Part shown: positions 1 through 10,177 of the stretch, one piece after another
Numbering within the stretch: the first letter of the stretch is position 1
Layout: the number at the start of each line of letters is the position of its first letter
DNA from: Buchnera aphidicola (Brachycaudus tragopogonis)
GTDB lineage: Bacteria > Pseudomonadota > Gammaproteobacteria > Enterobacterales > Enterobacteriaceae
Assembly (NCBI RefSeq): GCF_964059175.1
Contig: NZ_OZ060418.1
Location: forward strand, 62,001-126,000
Direction of reading: 5' to 3'
DNA length: 64,000 bases
The notes under the pieces: model-generated
Told to the model about the DNA's origin: nothing
The model's database searches: none
Seen by the model: only the letters and a program-made list of their open reading frames with translations
Made by a program: the position numbers and the translations under genes

Positions 1-1676
1 AATCCTCTTATTCTTTCTTGTGCAATGAGATGTTCTTGTCTTTCTTCAAGAATTTTATCATATATATTCATTAATAAGTCTAAAAACATATTTTGAATTT
101 CTTCTTGAACAATCATATGATCCCATCTAGATAAAATTTTTAAAATATTAATAATTTTAGTATCTCTATAAAACTCTAATAATTGACCTGTTTTGATATT
201 AGGATTATCAAGACACGTTTTTAATATTTCTAAAAAAATAGGTAAACCTTTTACTTTTAAATTTTTAAATTTATTTATTGAAGGTGCTACTTTAGACAAA
301 ATAGGATTTTGTATTAGCAATGCTATAAGAATTCTCATGGGAGTTCTTTGAATTTGAAACTGTAATCTACATTTTTTTTTAGTTTCATGCTCATAAAGAA
401 ACTTTTCAAATTGATGATCATCTAAAATTCCTATCATCCTCCCTAATAGTTGACGTAAATAAATTCGTATTGTATCACTAGAAATGCTATTTATTAATGG
501 TAATGCACGTGTACTTAAATGAAACTTATCGTCAGATGAGGATAGATTAATATTTTTTAATAAACATTTAAAAAAAAATTTAGGCATAGTAATTGCATTA
601 TTAATACGTTCTTGAAAAGATTTTCTACCTTCTTTTCTAATAATTGTGTCAGGATCTTCATTTTTTGGTAATAATATAAATTTTAATGTTTTTTTATCCG
701 ATATATATGGCAAAGCTTTTTTTAAAGTCCGCCAAGCTGCATTTTTCCCTGCATCATCACCATCATAGCAGTAGATAACTATATCAGTATTTTGAAATAG
801 AAGCTTAATATGTTCGCTTGTTGTTGAAGTTCCTAACGAAGAAACAACATAATTAATATTATATTGTGTTAACGTTACAACATCAATATACCCTTCTACT
901 ACTAATAAATATTTTGGTTGTTTGCATGTTTTTTTTATTTGATATAATCCATAAATGTGTTTTCCTTTATGAAAAATATCTGTTTCAGGTGAATTAATAT
1001 ACTTTGGAAAAGTATTATTGATTGAACGGCCACCAAAAGCGATAATTCTACCATGTTGATCTTGTATAGGGAATATGATTCGTCCTTGAAATCGATCATA
1101 TTTATATCCACTTTTATTAATATAAATTATATTATAATAGGCTAATTTTTCTTCTAGTTTTTTACTAATGTTTAGTTTTGTACAAAAATTTTTCCAATTT
1201 AGACTAGAAAACCCAATTAAAAAAAAATCAATCATTTTTTTATTAATACCTCTTTCAGCTAAATAATTATAAGCTGAATGAGTAATATTGATATTTTTTT
1301 GATATAATTTGCAAATCTGCTCCATAAATAAATATAAGTTTTGTTTTTTAACGTAATGATTGTCGTGTGTTTTATTTTCAAATGGTATTTTTATACCATG
1401 TATGAACGAAAGTTCTTCAATGCTTTCTATAAAACTTAAATGTTCATATTTCATTAAAAAATCAATAGCATTTCCATGAGCGTTACATCCAAAGCAATAG
1501 TAAAATTGTTTTTCATCACTTACAGTAAAAGATGGGGTTTTATCGTGATGGAAAGGACAGTTAGCTTGATAATTTTTACCGTATTTTTTTAAGTGAATTC
1601 GTGTGTTAATTAGTTCTACAATATTGGTTCGAAAAACTAGTTCGGTAATAAAATATTTAGGTATTTTTCCAGACAT
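1..1676 (-). CDS. dnaG: DNA primase DnaG (3' end cut by window edge)
   Basis: Primase that makes RNA primers for the replisome. About 558 codons are visible; by comparison with the roughly 581-residue E. coli protein only about the last 20 residues lie outside the window. The N-terminal CHC2 zinc finger is intact (Cys40, His43, Cys61, Cys64, in the same places as E. coli), followed by the RNA polymerase domain with a TOPRIM centre (motif [10 protein letters not shown]) and the C-terminal DnaB-binding region (ending near [15 protein letters not shown]). The ATG at 1674-1676 gives [10 protein letters not shown]. It lies downstream of rpsU on the same strand, as in the rpsU-dnaG-rpoD macromolecular synthesis operon of enteric bacteria. 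Parts of the frame were checked by hand and no stop was found. Confidence 0.95.
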   Translation of the reverse strand, partial: MSGKIPKYFITELVFRTNIVELINTRIHLKKYGKNYQANCPFHHDKTPSFTVSDEKQFYYCFGCNAHGNAIDFLMKYEHLSFIESIEELSFIHGIKIPFENKTHDNHYVKKQNLYLFMEQICKLYQKNINITHSAYNYLAERGINKKMIDFFLIGFSSLNWKNFCTKLNISKKLEEKLAYYNIIYINKSGYKYDRFQGRIIFPIQDQHGRIIAFGGRSINNTFPKYINSPETDIFHKGKHIYGLYQIKKTCKQPKYLLVVEGYIDVVTLTQYNINYVVSSLGTSTTSEHIKLLFQNTDIVIYCYDGDDAGKNAAWRTLKKALPYISDKKTLKFILLPKNEDPDTIIRKEGRKSFQERINNAITMPKFFFKCLLKNINLSSSDDKFHLSTRALPLINSISSDTIRIYLRQLLGRMIGILDDHQFEKFLYEHETKKKCRLQFQIQRTPMRILIALLIQNPILSKVAPSINKFKNLKVKGLPIFLEILKTCLDNPNIKTGQLLEFYRDTKIINILKILSRWDHMIVQEEIQNMFLDLLMNIYDKILEERQEHLIAQERIRG

Positions 1677-1702
1677 ATACTTTTATATTATAGATTTTAT
1701 GT

Positions 1703-1722
1703 CCGTTCTTAAATAAGAACGG
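1703..1722 (-). terminator. Hairpin between rpsU and dnaG
   Basis: Perfect 8-bp inverted repeat CCGTTCTT / AAGAACGG with a 4-nt loop. It sits where E. coli has an internal terminator between rpsU and dnaG that lowers primase expression. No T-tract follows on the minus strand, so a processing or stability element is equally possible. Confidence 0.5.
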
Positions 1723-1752
1723 TTTTAATAGTTTCGTTTTTTAAATACAGAT

Positions 1753-1980
<228 letters not shown>

Positions 1981-2147
1981 TCAACAATTTATTTTAATAA
2001 ATTAAATAAAAAATAAAAATATCTTTTTAGGATAATAGATCCTATATCAATCAGTACAATATTGTAAAGTATCATTTTTTTATATTTAATATAATTTTGA
2101 AATAAATTTTTTGTTAAAAAATTAAACATATAGGTTATAAATAAATC

Positions 2148-3152
2148 ATGAAAGTATTAGGTATTGAAACTTCTTGTGATGATACAGGAGTTGCTGTATA
2201 TGACAGTGAAGAAGGTTTGTTAATCAATCAGATATATAATCAAAAAAAGCTATATAATATACATGGAGGTGTTATTCCTGAATTATCGTCTCGCAAACAT
2301 ATGCAATCAATAACTATTTTGTTAAAAAAAATACTTGAAGAAAAAAATATTATTCATAATATTGATATAATTGCATATACTGCCGGACCTGGTTTAGTCG
2401 GCTCTTTACTAGTAGGTGCTACGTTTGCATGTTCTTTAGGTTTTTCTTTAGATATTCCAGTTATACCCGTTAATCATATGGAAGCTCATTTATTATCACC
2501 TATGCTAGAATTTCAATCAATCGAGTTTCCATTTATTGCATTATTAGTATCAGGAAAGCATACTCAAATTATTGCTGTACATGCATTAGGAAAATATGAG
2601 CTGCTTGGAAATTGTTTAGATGATGCAGCAGGAGAGGCATTTGACAAGACTGCAAAATTATTAGGGTTGTCATATCCAGGTGGTCTTGAACTATCTAAAT
2701 TAGCATGTAAAGGAATAAAAGACTATTTTTATTTTCCTCGACCTATGATAAATCATTCGGGATTAAATTTTAGTTTTTCAGGTTTAAAAACTTTTGCTGC
2801 TCAAGTTATTAATAAATCTAGTAAGAGCGTACAAGAAAAAGCGAATATTGCAAGAGCTTTTGAAGATGCAGTAATTGACATATTATTAATTAAAACTAAA
2901 AAAGCATTAAAATTAAAAAAATGGAAAAATTTAGTTATAGCAGGAGGTGTTAGTGCAAATCATCTTTTACGTACAGAATCAGAAAAAATGATTAAAAAAT
3001 ATTTTAATGGACAAGTTTTTTATAGTAGTTTAGAATTTTGTACAGATAATGGTGCTATGATTGCATATGTTGGTTCTTTACGTCATAAAGAAGCAAAGAA
3101 TCCTCAATTAGAAATTTTAGTTAAGCCAAAATGGTCTATTAGCGATTTGTAA
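2148..3152 (+). CDS. tsaD: tRNA threonylcarbamoyltransferase subunit TsaD
   Basis: Kae1/TsaD-family protein that transfers threonylcarbamoyl to A37 of ANN-decoding tRNAs, together with TsaB, TsaC and TsaE. The 334 residues are full length. The start MKVLGIETSCDDT, the metal-binding HMEAH motif near residue 110, the DDAAGEAFDK segment and the C-terminal AGGVSAN and FCTDNGAMIAY motifs are all present. One departure: the family motif SGGHT reads SGKHT here (Lys137). It is divergent from rpsU and convergent with ribB. Confidence 0.96.
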   Translation: MKVLGIETSCDDTGVAVYDSEEGLLINQIYNQKKLYNIHGGVIPELSSRKHMQSITILLKKILEEKNIIHNIDIIAYTAGPGLVGSLLVGATFACSLGFSLDIPVIPVNHMEAHLLSPMLEFQSIEFPFIALLVSGKHTQIIAVHALGKYELLGNCLDDAAGEAFDKTAKLLGLSYPGGLELSKLACKGIKDYFYFPRPMINHSGLNFSFSGLKTFAAQVINKSSKSVQEKANIARAFEDAVIDILLIKTKKALKLKKWKNLVIAGGVSANHLLRTESEKMIKKYFNGQVFYSSLEFCTDNGAMIAYVGSLRHKEAKNPQLEILVKPKWSISDL

Positions 3153-3197
3153 TTCTCTATATGATACTATCATATTTATATATTAAAAATTAATATA

Positions 3198-3836
3198 TTA
3201 TATATTTTTAATATATAAAATTAAATCTTGTATAGTTAATACTGGCATTTGATTTTTTTTTGAAAAGGTTATTATTTCAGGTGTACGAGCCATAGTCCCA
3301 TCTTTATTAGTCAATTCACATATTACTCCTGCTGGTTTAAATCCCGCTAATGAAACAATTTCAATAGCAGCTTCTGTATGTCCTGCTCTAGCTAAAATTC
3401 CACCTTTATTAGCACACAAAGGAAAAACATGTCCTGGCCGATTTAAATCACTAGGTTTAGCATGATCAGCGATTGCTGTTTTTATAGTGGTGAGTCTGTC
3501 TTGAGCTGATACGCCAGTAGAAACACCTTTAGAGGCTTCTATTGTTACTGTAAATCCTGTACGATATTTGCTAGTGTTTTTTTTAACCATCATAGGTAAA
3601 TCAAGTTTTTTTCGTCTAGATTCTGTAATACAGAGACATACAATACCGCTTCCATATCGAATAGTTAAAGCCATTTGCTCTACTGTCATATTTTCACATG
3701 AAAAAACGAGATCTCCTTCGTTTTCACGCATTTCATTGTCTAATATAATAATTCCTTGTCCAGCTTGTAAAGCACATATTGCTTTTTTAATTCGTTCAAG
3801 AGGTGTGCCAAATTCATATAAGAGCGATTGCTTCAT
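3198..3836 (-). CDS. ribB: 3,4-dihydroxy-2-butanone-4-phosphate synthase
   Basis: Converts ribulose 5-phosphate to the four-carbon precursor of riboflavin. I place the start at the ATG at 3836 ([19 protein letters not shown]), which matches the E. coli N-terminus and has an AAAGGT site upstream. A longer in-frame reading to 3935 adds 33 low-complexity residues with no counterpart. The 212 residues carry the acidic active-site loop ([13 protein letters not shown]) and the RPGHVFPL and GHTEAA motifs. No FMN riboswitch is recognisable in the 237 bp upstream. It works with ribE (56013), and both may serve host provisioning. Confidence 0.96.
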   Translation of the reverse strand: MKQSLLYEFGTPLERIKKAICALQAGQGIIILDNEMRENEGDLVFSCENMTVEQMALTIRYGSGIVCLCITESRRKKLDLPMMVKKNTSKYRTGFTVTIEASKGVSTGVSAQDRLTTIKTAIADHAKPSDLNRPGHVFPLCANKGGILARAGHTEAAIEIVSLAGFKPAGVICELTNKDGTMARTPEIITFSKKNQMPVLTIQDLILYIKNI

Positions 3837-4072
3837 TTTAAAAACCTTTTTAATAAGATCGATTATTGTAAAAATAAAATTTTTAAAATAAATAGTTTTT
3901 TTATAGTTAATATTTTTTAAACACTTTTTTAACAAAAATGATAATTACTACATTATATATTGAAAAAAATCAGAGCAATGTAGAAACTTATAGTTTTACT
4001 TAAAAATGTTTTTAAATAAAATACTTTTTAAGTATTTTTAGGAAATTTTAAAAATAATTATGTCTTATTTTT

Positions 4073-5020
4073 TTATTGAAAATTTAATGCAGAATTTAAT
4101 TCATCAATTGTTAAAGTTTCAGTTCCAATTTTTTTTACAACTATACTGGCCCCCACATTGGCTTGAAAACAAGATTCTTCTAAAGAATGTCCTATAGACA
4201 AAGATGCTGCGATTATAGCAATAACTGTATCTCCCGCTCCAGTAACATCACGTGCTATTTTTGATATAGCAGGAAAATGAATGGGTTTTTTTTTGTATTG
4301 GAATAAAGTCATGCCATTATTGGAGCGAGTGACTAATAATGCAGATAAATTTAATTTAGATAACAATTTTATTCCTTTTTGTAAAATTTCTTTTTCTTTA
4401 TAGCATTTTCCAACTATTTTTTCAAATTCAGAAAGGTTAGGTGTTAATAAAGTAGCTCCAGAATATTTTGTAAAATCCATTCCTTTAGGATCAATAAGTA
4501 TAGGAATAGACATTTTTTTTGCTAAATGAATGATTTTTTTAATATGAACTAAAGTACCTTTTGCATAGTCTGATAAGACTAAAATTTTAAAATATGATAA
4601 TGAATGAATAATTTTTTTATATAATAAATCAATTTTTTTATCAATATATTTTTCTTGAAAATCTACTCGAATGAATTGTTTATCTTCTGAAAAAATTCGA
4701 ATTTTTGTAATAGTTTTATTTTTTTTTATAAAAATAAGATCACAATAAATTCTAATATGATTTAAAATTTTTTTTAATGTTACACCTTCATTATCTAGTC
4801 CAACAACACCAATTATTTTTGCATTACCACCTATTTCTGCAATATTTTTTGCTACATTTGCAGCGCCTCCAGGTTGTTTTTTGACTTTATTAATTTTAAT
4901 AATTGGGGTTGATTTTTCGGATAATTTAGAATAATTTTTACTATACCAATAACAATCTAATATAAGATCACCGACAACAAGTACAAATGAATTTTTAAAA
5001 TTAATATTATTTTTTTTCAT
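4073..5020 (-). CDS. hldE: HldE kinase domain only (heptose-7-phosphate kinase)
   Basis: PfkB-family kinase equivalent to the N-terminal half of bifunctional HldE (RfaE), which phosphorylates D-glycero-D-manno-heptose 7-phosphate for the LPS inner core. Visible motifs are [19 protein letters not shown] (residues 50-57), [16 protein letters not shown] and the catalytic DVTGAGD (258-264). It stops at 315 residues, whereas the E. coli protein has about 477. The C-terminal adenylyltransferase domain is absent, and only about 240 bp separate this stop from ribB, with no remnant seen. The ancestral substrate is inferred; without the second domain ADP-heptose would need another enzyme, or the kinase has another role. 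Confidence 0.9.
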   Translation of the reverse strand: MKKNNINFKNSFVLVVGDLILDCYWYSKNYSKLSEKSTPIIKINKVKKQPGGAANVAKNIAEIGGNAKIIGVVGLDNEGVTLKKILNHIRIYCDLIFIKKNKTITKIRIFSEDKQFIRVDFQEKYIDKKIDLLYKKIIHSLSYFKILVLSDYAKGTLVHIKKIIHLAKKMSIPILIDPKGMDFTKYSGATLLTPNLSEFEKIVGKCYKEKEILQKGIKLLSKLNLSALLVTRSNNGMTLFQYKKKPIHFPAISKIARDVTGAGDTVIAIIAASLSIGHSLEESCFQANVGASIVVKKIGTETLTIDELNSALNFQ

Positions 5021-5238
5021 AATGGTATTTCTTTTAAATATAAAAATATTTTAATAATTTTAAATGTTTTATAAATAAAAAATAATTATATATTTTTAAA
5101 GATGAATAATATGTTTTGTATATATCTTATATATAACATAATTACAAGATTTAATTTTTTTTAAATTAACAAATAGTTTTTTTAAAAAATTTATTTTTTA
5201 TCCTAAAAATAAGATGTTTTTAAAATGAGAAGAATATT

Positions 5239-6465
5239 ATGAAAATATATTTAGTAGGAGGAGCAGTTCGTGATGCTTTACTAAACTTACCTATTAAAGA
5301 TAAGGATTGGGTTGTAGTCGGCGGGACAGAAAAAATGTTATTAGAAAGAAATTTTCAACAAGTAGGAAAAGATTTTCCAGTTTTTTTACATCCAGAAACA
5401 CATGAAGAATATGCTTTAGCAAGAAAAGAAAGAAAATCTGGAAAGGGATACACTGGATTTCAGATTGATAGCAATGTTAATGTAACTTTAGAAGATGATT
5501 TAATAAGACGAGATTTAACAATTAATGCTATTGCTCAAGATCAATACGGTAATTATATTGATCCTTTTGAAGGAAAAAAAGATATTGAATCTCGTTTGAT
5601 CAGGCATGTTTCTGAATCTTTTATAGAAGATCCATTACGTGTTTTACGTACTGCAAGATTTGCTGCTTCTTTAATGCATTTGGGTTTTCGAATAGCAAAA
5701 GAAACTATGAATTTAATGTCTGTTATAGTGAAAAAAAAAGAATTATTATATTTAACTGCGAATAGAATATGGAATGAAACTGAAAAAGCTTTTAAAACTT
5801 CTAATCCTCATGTATATTTTCAAGTTTTACATGCTTGTAAAGCGCTTCAATGTTTTTTTCCGGATACGCACTTTTTTTATGAAAATAATTTTTTTTTAAA
5901 ACATAATATGTTTAACAAAAAAATTATATTAATGGGATTAGCGAAAATATCATTATTTGAAAAAAAAATTGATATACGTTTTGCTTATTTATGCCAGTTT
6001 TTATCTATGAATCAAATGTTTAAAAATTCTTCATCTATTTTTTATGATGCTGATGCTGCTTCTGTTGTTAAAAATATGTGTAAGCGTTTTCATGTTCCAT
6101 CTTATATTAGAGATATAGCTGTTTTAAATACTGGTTTTTTCATTTTTTTGAATACTATTAACTATCAATCATCTAAAAATATTGTTAATATGTTTTATAA
6201 AATTGATGCCTGGAGAAAACCCGATCGCATAAAAAAATTATCATTGTTAAGTAAATTTAATTTTTTAAATTTGTTTAAATATAATTTTTTTCCTTCTCAT
6301 TCCAGTTGTTTTTTAAAAAAATATTTTTTGATTGCGCAAAACGTTTCTATTCAATCAATTTTAAATAAAGGTTTTAAAGGGTATGCTATTAAAAATGAAT
6401 TAATGCGCTTAAGAATTAAAAAGCTCGAATTATGGCGTTTAAAATATGTTAAATATTACAATTAG
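5239..6465 (+). CDS. cca: CCA tRNA nucleotidyltransferase
   Basis: Adds or repairs the 3' CCA of tRNAs. It has 408 residues, close to the 412 of E. coli. The nucleotidyltransferase head is well kept: LVGGAVRD (5-12), DKDWVVVG, the [13 protein letters not shown] segment and the [14 protein letters not shown] segment. The C-terminal HD phosphohydrolase part has decayed: the E. coli LCHDLGKG motif reads LCQFLSMN here (Gln253, Phe254), and the other metal-binding His residues are also missing. CCA addition is probably intact, and phosphatase and phosphodiesterase activities are probably lost. Three of the four tRNAs in this window do not encode CCA, so the enzyme should be essential. Confidence 0.96.
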   Translation: MKIYLVGGAVRDALLNLPIKDKDWVVVGGTEKMLLERNFQQVGKDFPVFLHPETHEEYALARKERKSGKGYTGFQIDSNVNVTLEDDLIRRDLTINAIAQDQYGNYIDPFEGKKDIESRLIRHVSESFIEDPLRVLRTARFAASLMHLGFRIAKETMNLMSVIVKKKELLYLTANRIWNETEKAFKTSNPHVYFQVLHACKALQCFFPDTHFFYENNFFLKHNMFNKKIILMGLAKISLFEKKIDIRFAYLCQFLSMNQMFKNSSSIFYDADAASVVKNMCKRFHVPSYIRDIAVLNTGFFIFLNTINYQSSKNIVNMFYKIDAWRKPDRIKKLSLLSKFNFLNLFKYNFFPSHSSCFLKKYFLIAQNVSIQSILNKGFKGYAIKNELMRLRIKKLELWRLKYVKYYN

Positions 6466-6485
6466 TATAGAACAAGTAAATATAT

Positions 6486-7301
6486 TTAAACGATATGATA
6501 AAAATACTTAATGAAGTAAATTAATCCAACTATAATAAAACGATAGATAGCAAAAAATATTAGTGATGTTTTATTAATTATTTTCAATAATTTTTTGATA
6601 CATAATATAGAAACTATAAAAGAAATAATAAATCCAATAAAAAATGTTGGATAATCTGATTGTTTTATATCGTTAAAATTGTTTATTAATTCAAAAAAAG
6701 AAGCTCCCATTAATAATGGAATTGATATTATAAAAGAAAAATTTATTGCAACAGAACGCTTAATCCCTAATAGTATTCCTGCACCTATAGTAGCACCAGA
6801 TCTTGAAAAACCAGGACATAAACATAAAATTTGAAATAAACCTATAATAATAGATTGAAATAAATTAATTTTATTAAAATATAACGTTTGATATTTTTTA
6901 GGTTTAAATATTTCTGAAATTATTAAAAAAAACCCACCTAATATTAATGCATATATAACATTGTTACAATTAAAGAGAAGCTTAATTTCCTGATAGAATA
7001 CAACTCCTAAAAATATTGTAGGTAGAATAGAAACAAAAATATGTAAAACGTTTGTTTTGTTATTTTTAATAACAATTTTAATTTTTAACATTTCAATTAT
7101 TTTTTTACGAAAAAAATATAATATTGCTGATGAAGAACCTAATTGAATAAATATTTCTAATATGTTTGCATTATTTTTTTCTATTCCCAACCAGTGAGAA
7201 GCAATAATCATATGCCCTGTAGAAGAAATAGGAAGAAATTCTGTTACACCTTCGATTAATCCAATAATAATTGAAGGAATGATAGTATATATATCAATCA
7301 T
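6486..7301 (-). CDS. uppP: Undecaprenyl-diphosphatase UppP (BacA)
   Basis: Integral inner-membrane enzyme that recycles undecaprenyl pyrophosphate to the carrier used in peptidoglycan synthesis. Its 271 residues are full length, with several hydrophobic segments. Both family signatures are intact: EGVTEFLPISSTGH near the N-terminus (catalytic Glu and Ser) and CPGFSRSGATIGAG near residue 162. An AGAAG site precedes the ATG. It lies downstream of the pts genes, separated from crr by a hairpin terminator. Confidence 0.96.
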   Translation of the reverse strand: MIDIYTIIPSIIIGLIEGVTEFLPISSTGHMIIASHWLGIEKNNANILEIFIQLGSSSAILYFFRKKIIEMLKIKIVIKNNKTNVLHIFVSILPTIFLGVVFYQEIKLLFNCNNVIYALILGGFFLIISEIFKPKKYQTLYFNKINLFQSIIIGLFQILCLCPGFSRSGATIGAGILLGIKRSVAINFSFIISIPLLMGASFFELINNFNDIKQSDYPTFFIGFIISFIVSILCIKKLLKIINKTSLIFFAIYRFIIVGLIYFIKYFYHIV

Positions 7302-7339
7302 TTTTTTCTTCTATTTTTAAGTTTAACATTAAATGGGTT

Positions 7340-7368
7340 AAAACGGCACTAAAGAATAGCACCGTTTT
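7340..7368 (-). terminator. Terminator after crr
   Basis: A 12-bp stem, AAAACGGTGCTA on the minus strand paired with TAGTGCCGTTTT, including two G-U pairs, with a 5-nt loop. It closes the ptsH-ptsI-crr unit before uppP. The T-run is short. Confidence 0.6.
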
Positions 7369-7379
7369 TCTATTGAAAA

Positions 7380-7883
7380 TTAATTATATAAAGAAATAAT
7401 AATTGATTTTCCACTAATAATAGTACCTGATGATTTTTCTATTTTTTTAAAATTCTCTATATTAGAGATTACAACAGGAGTTAAAACAGAATAAGATTTT
7501 TCTGTTAAAAAATCTAAATCAAATGTAATAATTTCATCTCCTATTTTTACTTTTTGGTTATTTTCAGCTATTTTTGTAAAACCTGCTCCTTTTAATTTTA
7601 CAGTATCAATACCAAAGTGAACAAATAATTCAACATTATCTTCTGAAATAATCGAAAAAGCGTGTAGAGTTTCAAATACTTTTCCAATAGTCCCATTAAC
7701 TGGTGCAACTATTTTATTTCCTGATGGTTTAATTGCTATTCCATCACCTACAATTTTTTTAGAAAAGACAAGATCTGGTACATCTTCAATATTGACTATA
7801 TCGCCCGATAAAGGCGCGAAAACTTCTATTTTTTTAGAAAAACTAGGATTTTTATTTTTAAACAAATTAGAAAAGAAATTCAT
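7380..7883 (-). CDS. crr: PTS glucose-specific enzyme IIA
   Basis: Cytosolic phosphocarrier that takes phosphate from HPr and gives it to the EIIBC permease. The 167 residues match the E. coli length of 169. The phosphorylated histidine lies in the [12 protein letters not shown] motif (near residue 90) and its partner in FETLHAFSI (near 75). A strong AGGAG site precedes the ATG. It is the last gene after ptsI on the minus strand. In E. coli it also regulates adenylate cyclase and permeases; whether those targets exist here cannot be seen. Confidence 0.97.
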   Translation of the reverse strand: MNFFSNLFKNKNPSFSKKIEVFAPLSGDIVNIEDVPDLVFSKKIVGDGIAIKPSGNKIVAPVNGTIGKVFETLHAFSIISEDNVELFVHFGIDTVKLKGAGFTKIAENNQKVKIGDEIITFDLDFLTEKSYSVLTPVVISNIENFKKIEKSSGTIISGKSIIISLYN

Positions 7884-7932
7884 TTTTGTCTCCTAAATGC
7901 TCTTATTATACTTTTTAGTATATTTTCACCTC

Positions 7933-9648
7933 TTAATAATTCATAAAGTTTTCTACTAAATCAAGTATTTCTTTAGTAGTTGGTAATGTCAGTGCTTTTT
8001 GGGCTAATTTTTGGGCGTCAGAAAAAGATGTTTTACGAATAATTTCTTTTATTTTGGGAATACTTATTGAACTCATACTAAATTCATCAAGTCCCATTCC
8101 TAATAATAAAACGGTAGCGCGTTCATCTCCTGCTAATTCTCCGCACATACCTGTCCATTTTCCATGTAAGTGTGAAACATGAATAACTTTTTTAATTAAT
8201 TTTAAAACAGATGGATTCATAGGATTGTAAAGATGCGCAATTAAATCATTTCCTCTATCAACAGCTAAAGTATATTGTGTTAAATCATTAGTGCCAATAC
8301 TAAAAAAATCTACTTCTTTTATTAAATGATTAGATATTATAGCTGACGCTGGTGTTTCTATCATAATGCCGATTTTAATATTTTCATCAAATAATACGTT
8401 ATTATCATAAAGTTGATTTTGAATTTTTTTAATTTCTAATTTTAATATTCTGATTTCTTCTACAGAAATAATCATAGGAAAAAGAATGTGTATTTTACCA
8501 AAAGCAGAAGCTCTGAGAATAGCTTTTAATTGTGTTTGTAACATTTCTTTTCTGTCCATAGAAATGCGTATTGCACGCCATCCAAGGAAAGGATTGTCTT
8601 CTTTTGGCAGGTTCATATAAGGAAGATCTTTATCACCACCAATATCCATTGTCCGTATAATCACAGACTTATTTTCCATTAATTCTGCAATTTTTTTATA
8701 TGCTTTAAATTGTTCATTTTCAGTTGGTAAAGAATTTCTTTCCATAAATAAAAATTCTGTACGATAGAGGCCGATACATTCAGCTCCATTTTTTTTGGCA
8801 GAATCAATTTCTTGTATATTTCCAATATTAGAACCAATCTTAATGTTATGTCCGTCAGTAGTAGTAGCACGTAAATTTTTTAAATTTATCAATTTATTTT
8901 TTTTTAAAAGATAATTTTTTTTTACTTCTTGTGTTTGATTAATTAATTGATTCGAAGGATTTATAAAAATTTGATTATGAACGCAATTTAAAATAATATA
9001 ATCATTATTTTTTACTATATTTGTTATATTTCCAGTTCCTACGATAGCAGGAATTTCTAATGATCTTGCCATAATTGAAGTATGTGACGTTCTGCCACCT
9101 AAATCAGTAATAAATCCTAAAATGTATTTTAGATTTATCTGTGCTGTTTCTGAAGGTGTTAAATCTTTGGCTATTAAAATAACTTTCTTTGTTATATTAT
9201 TTAAATCAATAATATTTAGATGAAGTATATTTTTTAATAAACGTTTTCCAATGTCTCTTACATCAATAGCTCGATTTTTTAAATATTCATCTTTCAGTTC
9301 TTCTAAAGCTTTTGCTTGTGCTTCAATAACAAATTCAGTAGCTGCTGCAGCACATATTTGTTTTCTTTTTATCAAAGAAATTATTTCTTGTTCTAATTCT
9401 TCATCTTCAAGAAGCATGATATGACCTTCAAAGATGCTTTCTTTTTTTTCTCCAAACTTTTCTCTTGTTTTAATTTTAATTTGTATTAGTTGTTCTATTG
9501 ATTTTTTTCTACCTTCAAAAAAAATTTCTATTTCTTTTTGAATATTTTCAATATTAATTGTTTTCCGGTTAATAACAATTTCTTCTTCTTTTAATAAAAG
9601 AGCGTGGCCAAAAGCTATACCCGGTGATGCTAAAATGCCTGAAATCAT
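7933..9648 (-). CDS. ptsI: PTS enzyme I (phosphoenolpyruvate-protein phosphotransferase)
   Basis: First enzyme of the PTS; it autophosphorylates from PEP and passes phosphate to HPr. Its 571 residues are full length (E. coli 575). The swivelling-domain histidine lies in [17 protein letters not shown] (near residue 189). The PEP-binding barrel has [18 protein letters not shown] and the C-terminal GMCGELAGD motif. An AAAGGT site precedes the ATG. The 151-bp gap to ptsH is long for this operon and holds an inverted-repeat structure. Confidence 0.98.
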   Translation of the reverse strand: MISGILASPGIAFGHALLLKEEEIVINRKTINIENIQKEIEIFFEGRKKSIEQLIQIKIKTREKFGEKKESIFEGHIMLLEDEELEQEIISLIKRKQICAAAATEFVIEAQAKALEELKDEYLKNRAIDVRDIGKRLLKNILHLNIIDLNNITKKVILIAKDLTPSETAQINLKYILGFITDLGGRTSHTSIMARSLEIPAIVGTGNITNIVKNNDYIILNCVHNQIFINPSNQLINQTQEVKKNYLLKKNKLINLKNLRATTTDGHNIKIGSNIGNIQEIDSAKKNGAECIGLYRTEFLFMERNSLPTENEQFKAYKKIAELMENKSVIIRTMDIGGDKDLPYMNLPKEDNPFLGWRAIRISMDRKEMLQTQLKAILRASAFGKIHILFPMIISVEEIRILKLEIKKIQNQLYDNNVLFDENIKIGIMIETPASAIISNHLIKEVDFFSIGTNDLTQYTLAVDRGNDLIAHLYNPMNPSVLKLIKKVIHVSHLHGKWTGMCGELAGDERATVLLLGMGLDEFSMSSISIPKIKEIIRKTSFSDAQKLAQKALTLPTTKEILDLVENFMNY

Positions 9649-9704
9649 AACATTACCTTTAATAAAGTTTATCTATATCAGAGAGGGAAAAAATGGCAGG
9701 TCAG

Positions 9705-9767
9705 GCGAATATATTTTTTGGTAAAATAATCCGGAAGTTATTTTTTTATATAACCTCCGAGATTCGC
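9705..9767 (-). other. Nested inverted repeats between ptsH and ptsI
   Basis: An outer 6-bp repeat GCGAAT (9705-9710) / ATTCGC (9762-9767) encloses an inner 9-bp stem (9733-9741 with 9750-9758, one G-U pair). On the pts mRNA this would fold into a hairpin in the ptsH-ptsI spacer. It could tune ptsI relative to ptsH by processing or attenuation; that role is inferred. Confidence 0.45.
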
Positions 9768-9799
9768 ATAAAAAAATTATAAATTATTTTTTTAATGAC

Positions 9800-10057
9800 T
9801 TATTCTAATTCTGTCATTATTTTAGATAAATGTTTAATTGCTGTTTTTTCATCTTCTCCTTCAGCAGATAATGTGATAATACTTCCTCGAACTAATCCTA
9901 GTGTTTGAATTTTAAACAAACTTTTTGCGTTAACTGTTTTACCATTGAATATAATATAAACATCAGAAATAAATTTTTTTGCTTCTTTTACAAATTGAGC
10001 TGCAGGACGTGTATGTAATCCATGAGGAGCAGTTATTGTGATTTTATTTTGAAACAT
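9800..10057 (-). CDS. ptsH: PTS phosphocarrier protein HPr
   Basis: Small cytosolic phosphocarrier between enzyme I and the EIIA proteins. The 85 residues match the E. coli length. The phosphorylated His15 lies in [13 protein letters not shown], and the region around Ser46 ([11 protein letters not shown]) is kept. An AAGGA site precedes the ATG. It lies between cysK and ptsI as in E. coli. Confidence 0.98.
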   Translation of the reverse strand: MFQNKITITAPHGLHTRPAAQFVKEAKKFISDVYIIFNGKTVNAKSLFKIQTLGLVRGSIITLSAEGEDEKTAIKHLSKIMTELE

Positions 10058-10112
10058 TTTTTTTCCTTAAGTATTTTTATTAAAATATTTTTTTAATTTT
10101 TTTTAAATAATT

Positions 10113-10177
10113 AAAATACAACTTCTGCAATAAAAAAGGCTAGATGATAAAGTTTTTTATTGCAGAAGTTGTATTTT
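10113..10177 (-). terminator. Very long hairpin directly after cysK
   Basis: Perfect 25-bp inverted repeat: the left arm is 10113-10137 and the right arm 10153-10177, with a 15-nt loop. On the minus strand the first arm begins at the base after the cysK stop codon. The arms contain ACTTCTGCAAT and its complement with A- and T-runs at the ends, so it can serve as an intrinsic terminator for cysK ahead of ptsH. Confidence 0.8.

Noticed and set aside
3568..3891. 107-codon open frame on the plus strand over ribB
   Set aside because: It lies opposite a clearly conserved gene, has no recognisable product, and is a by-product of A+T-rich antisense sequence.
3837..4072. Possible FMN riboswitch upstream of ribB
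   Set aside because: E. coli ribB has one, but none of the conserved RFN-element sequences can be recognised in this A+T-rich stretch.
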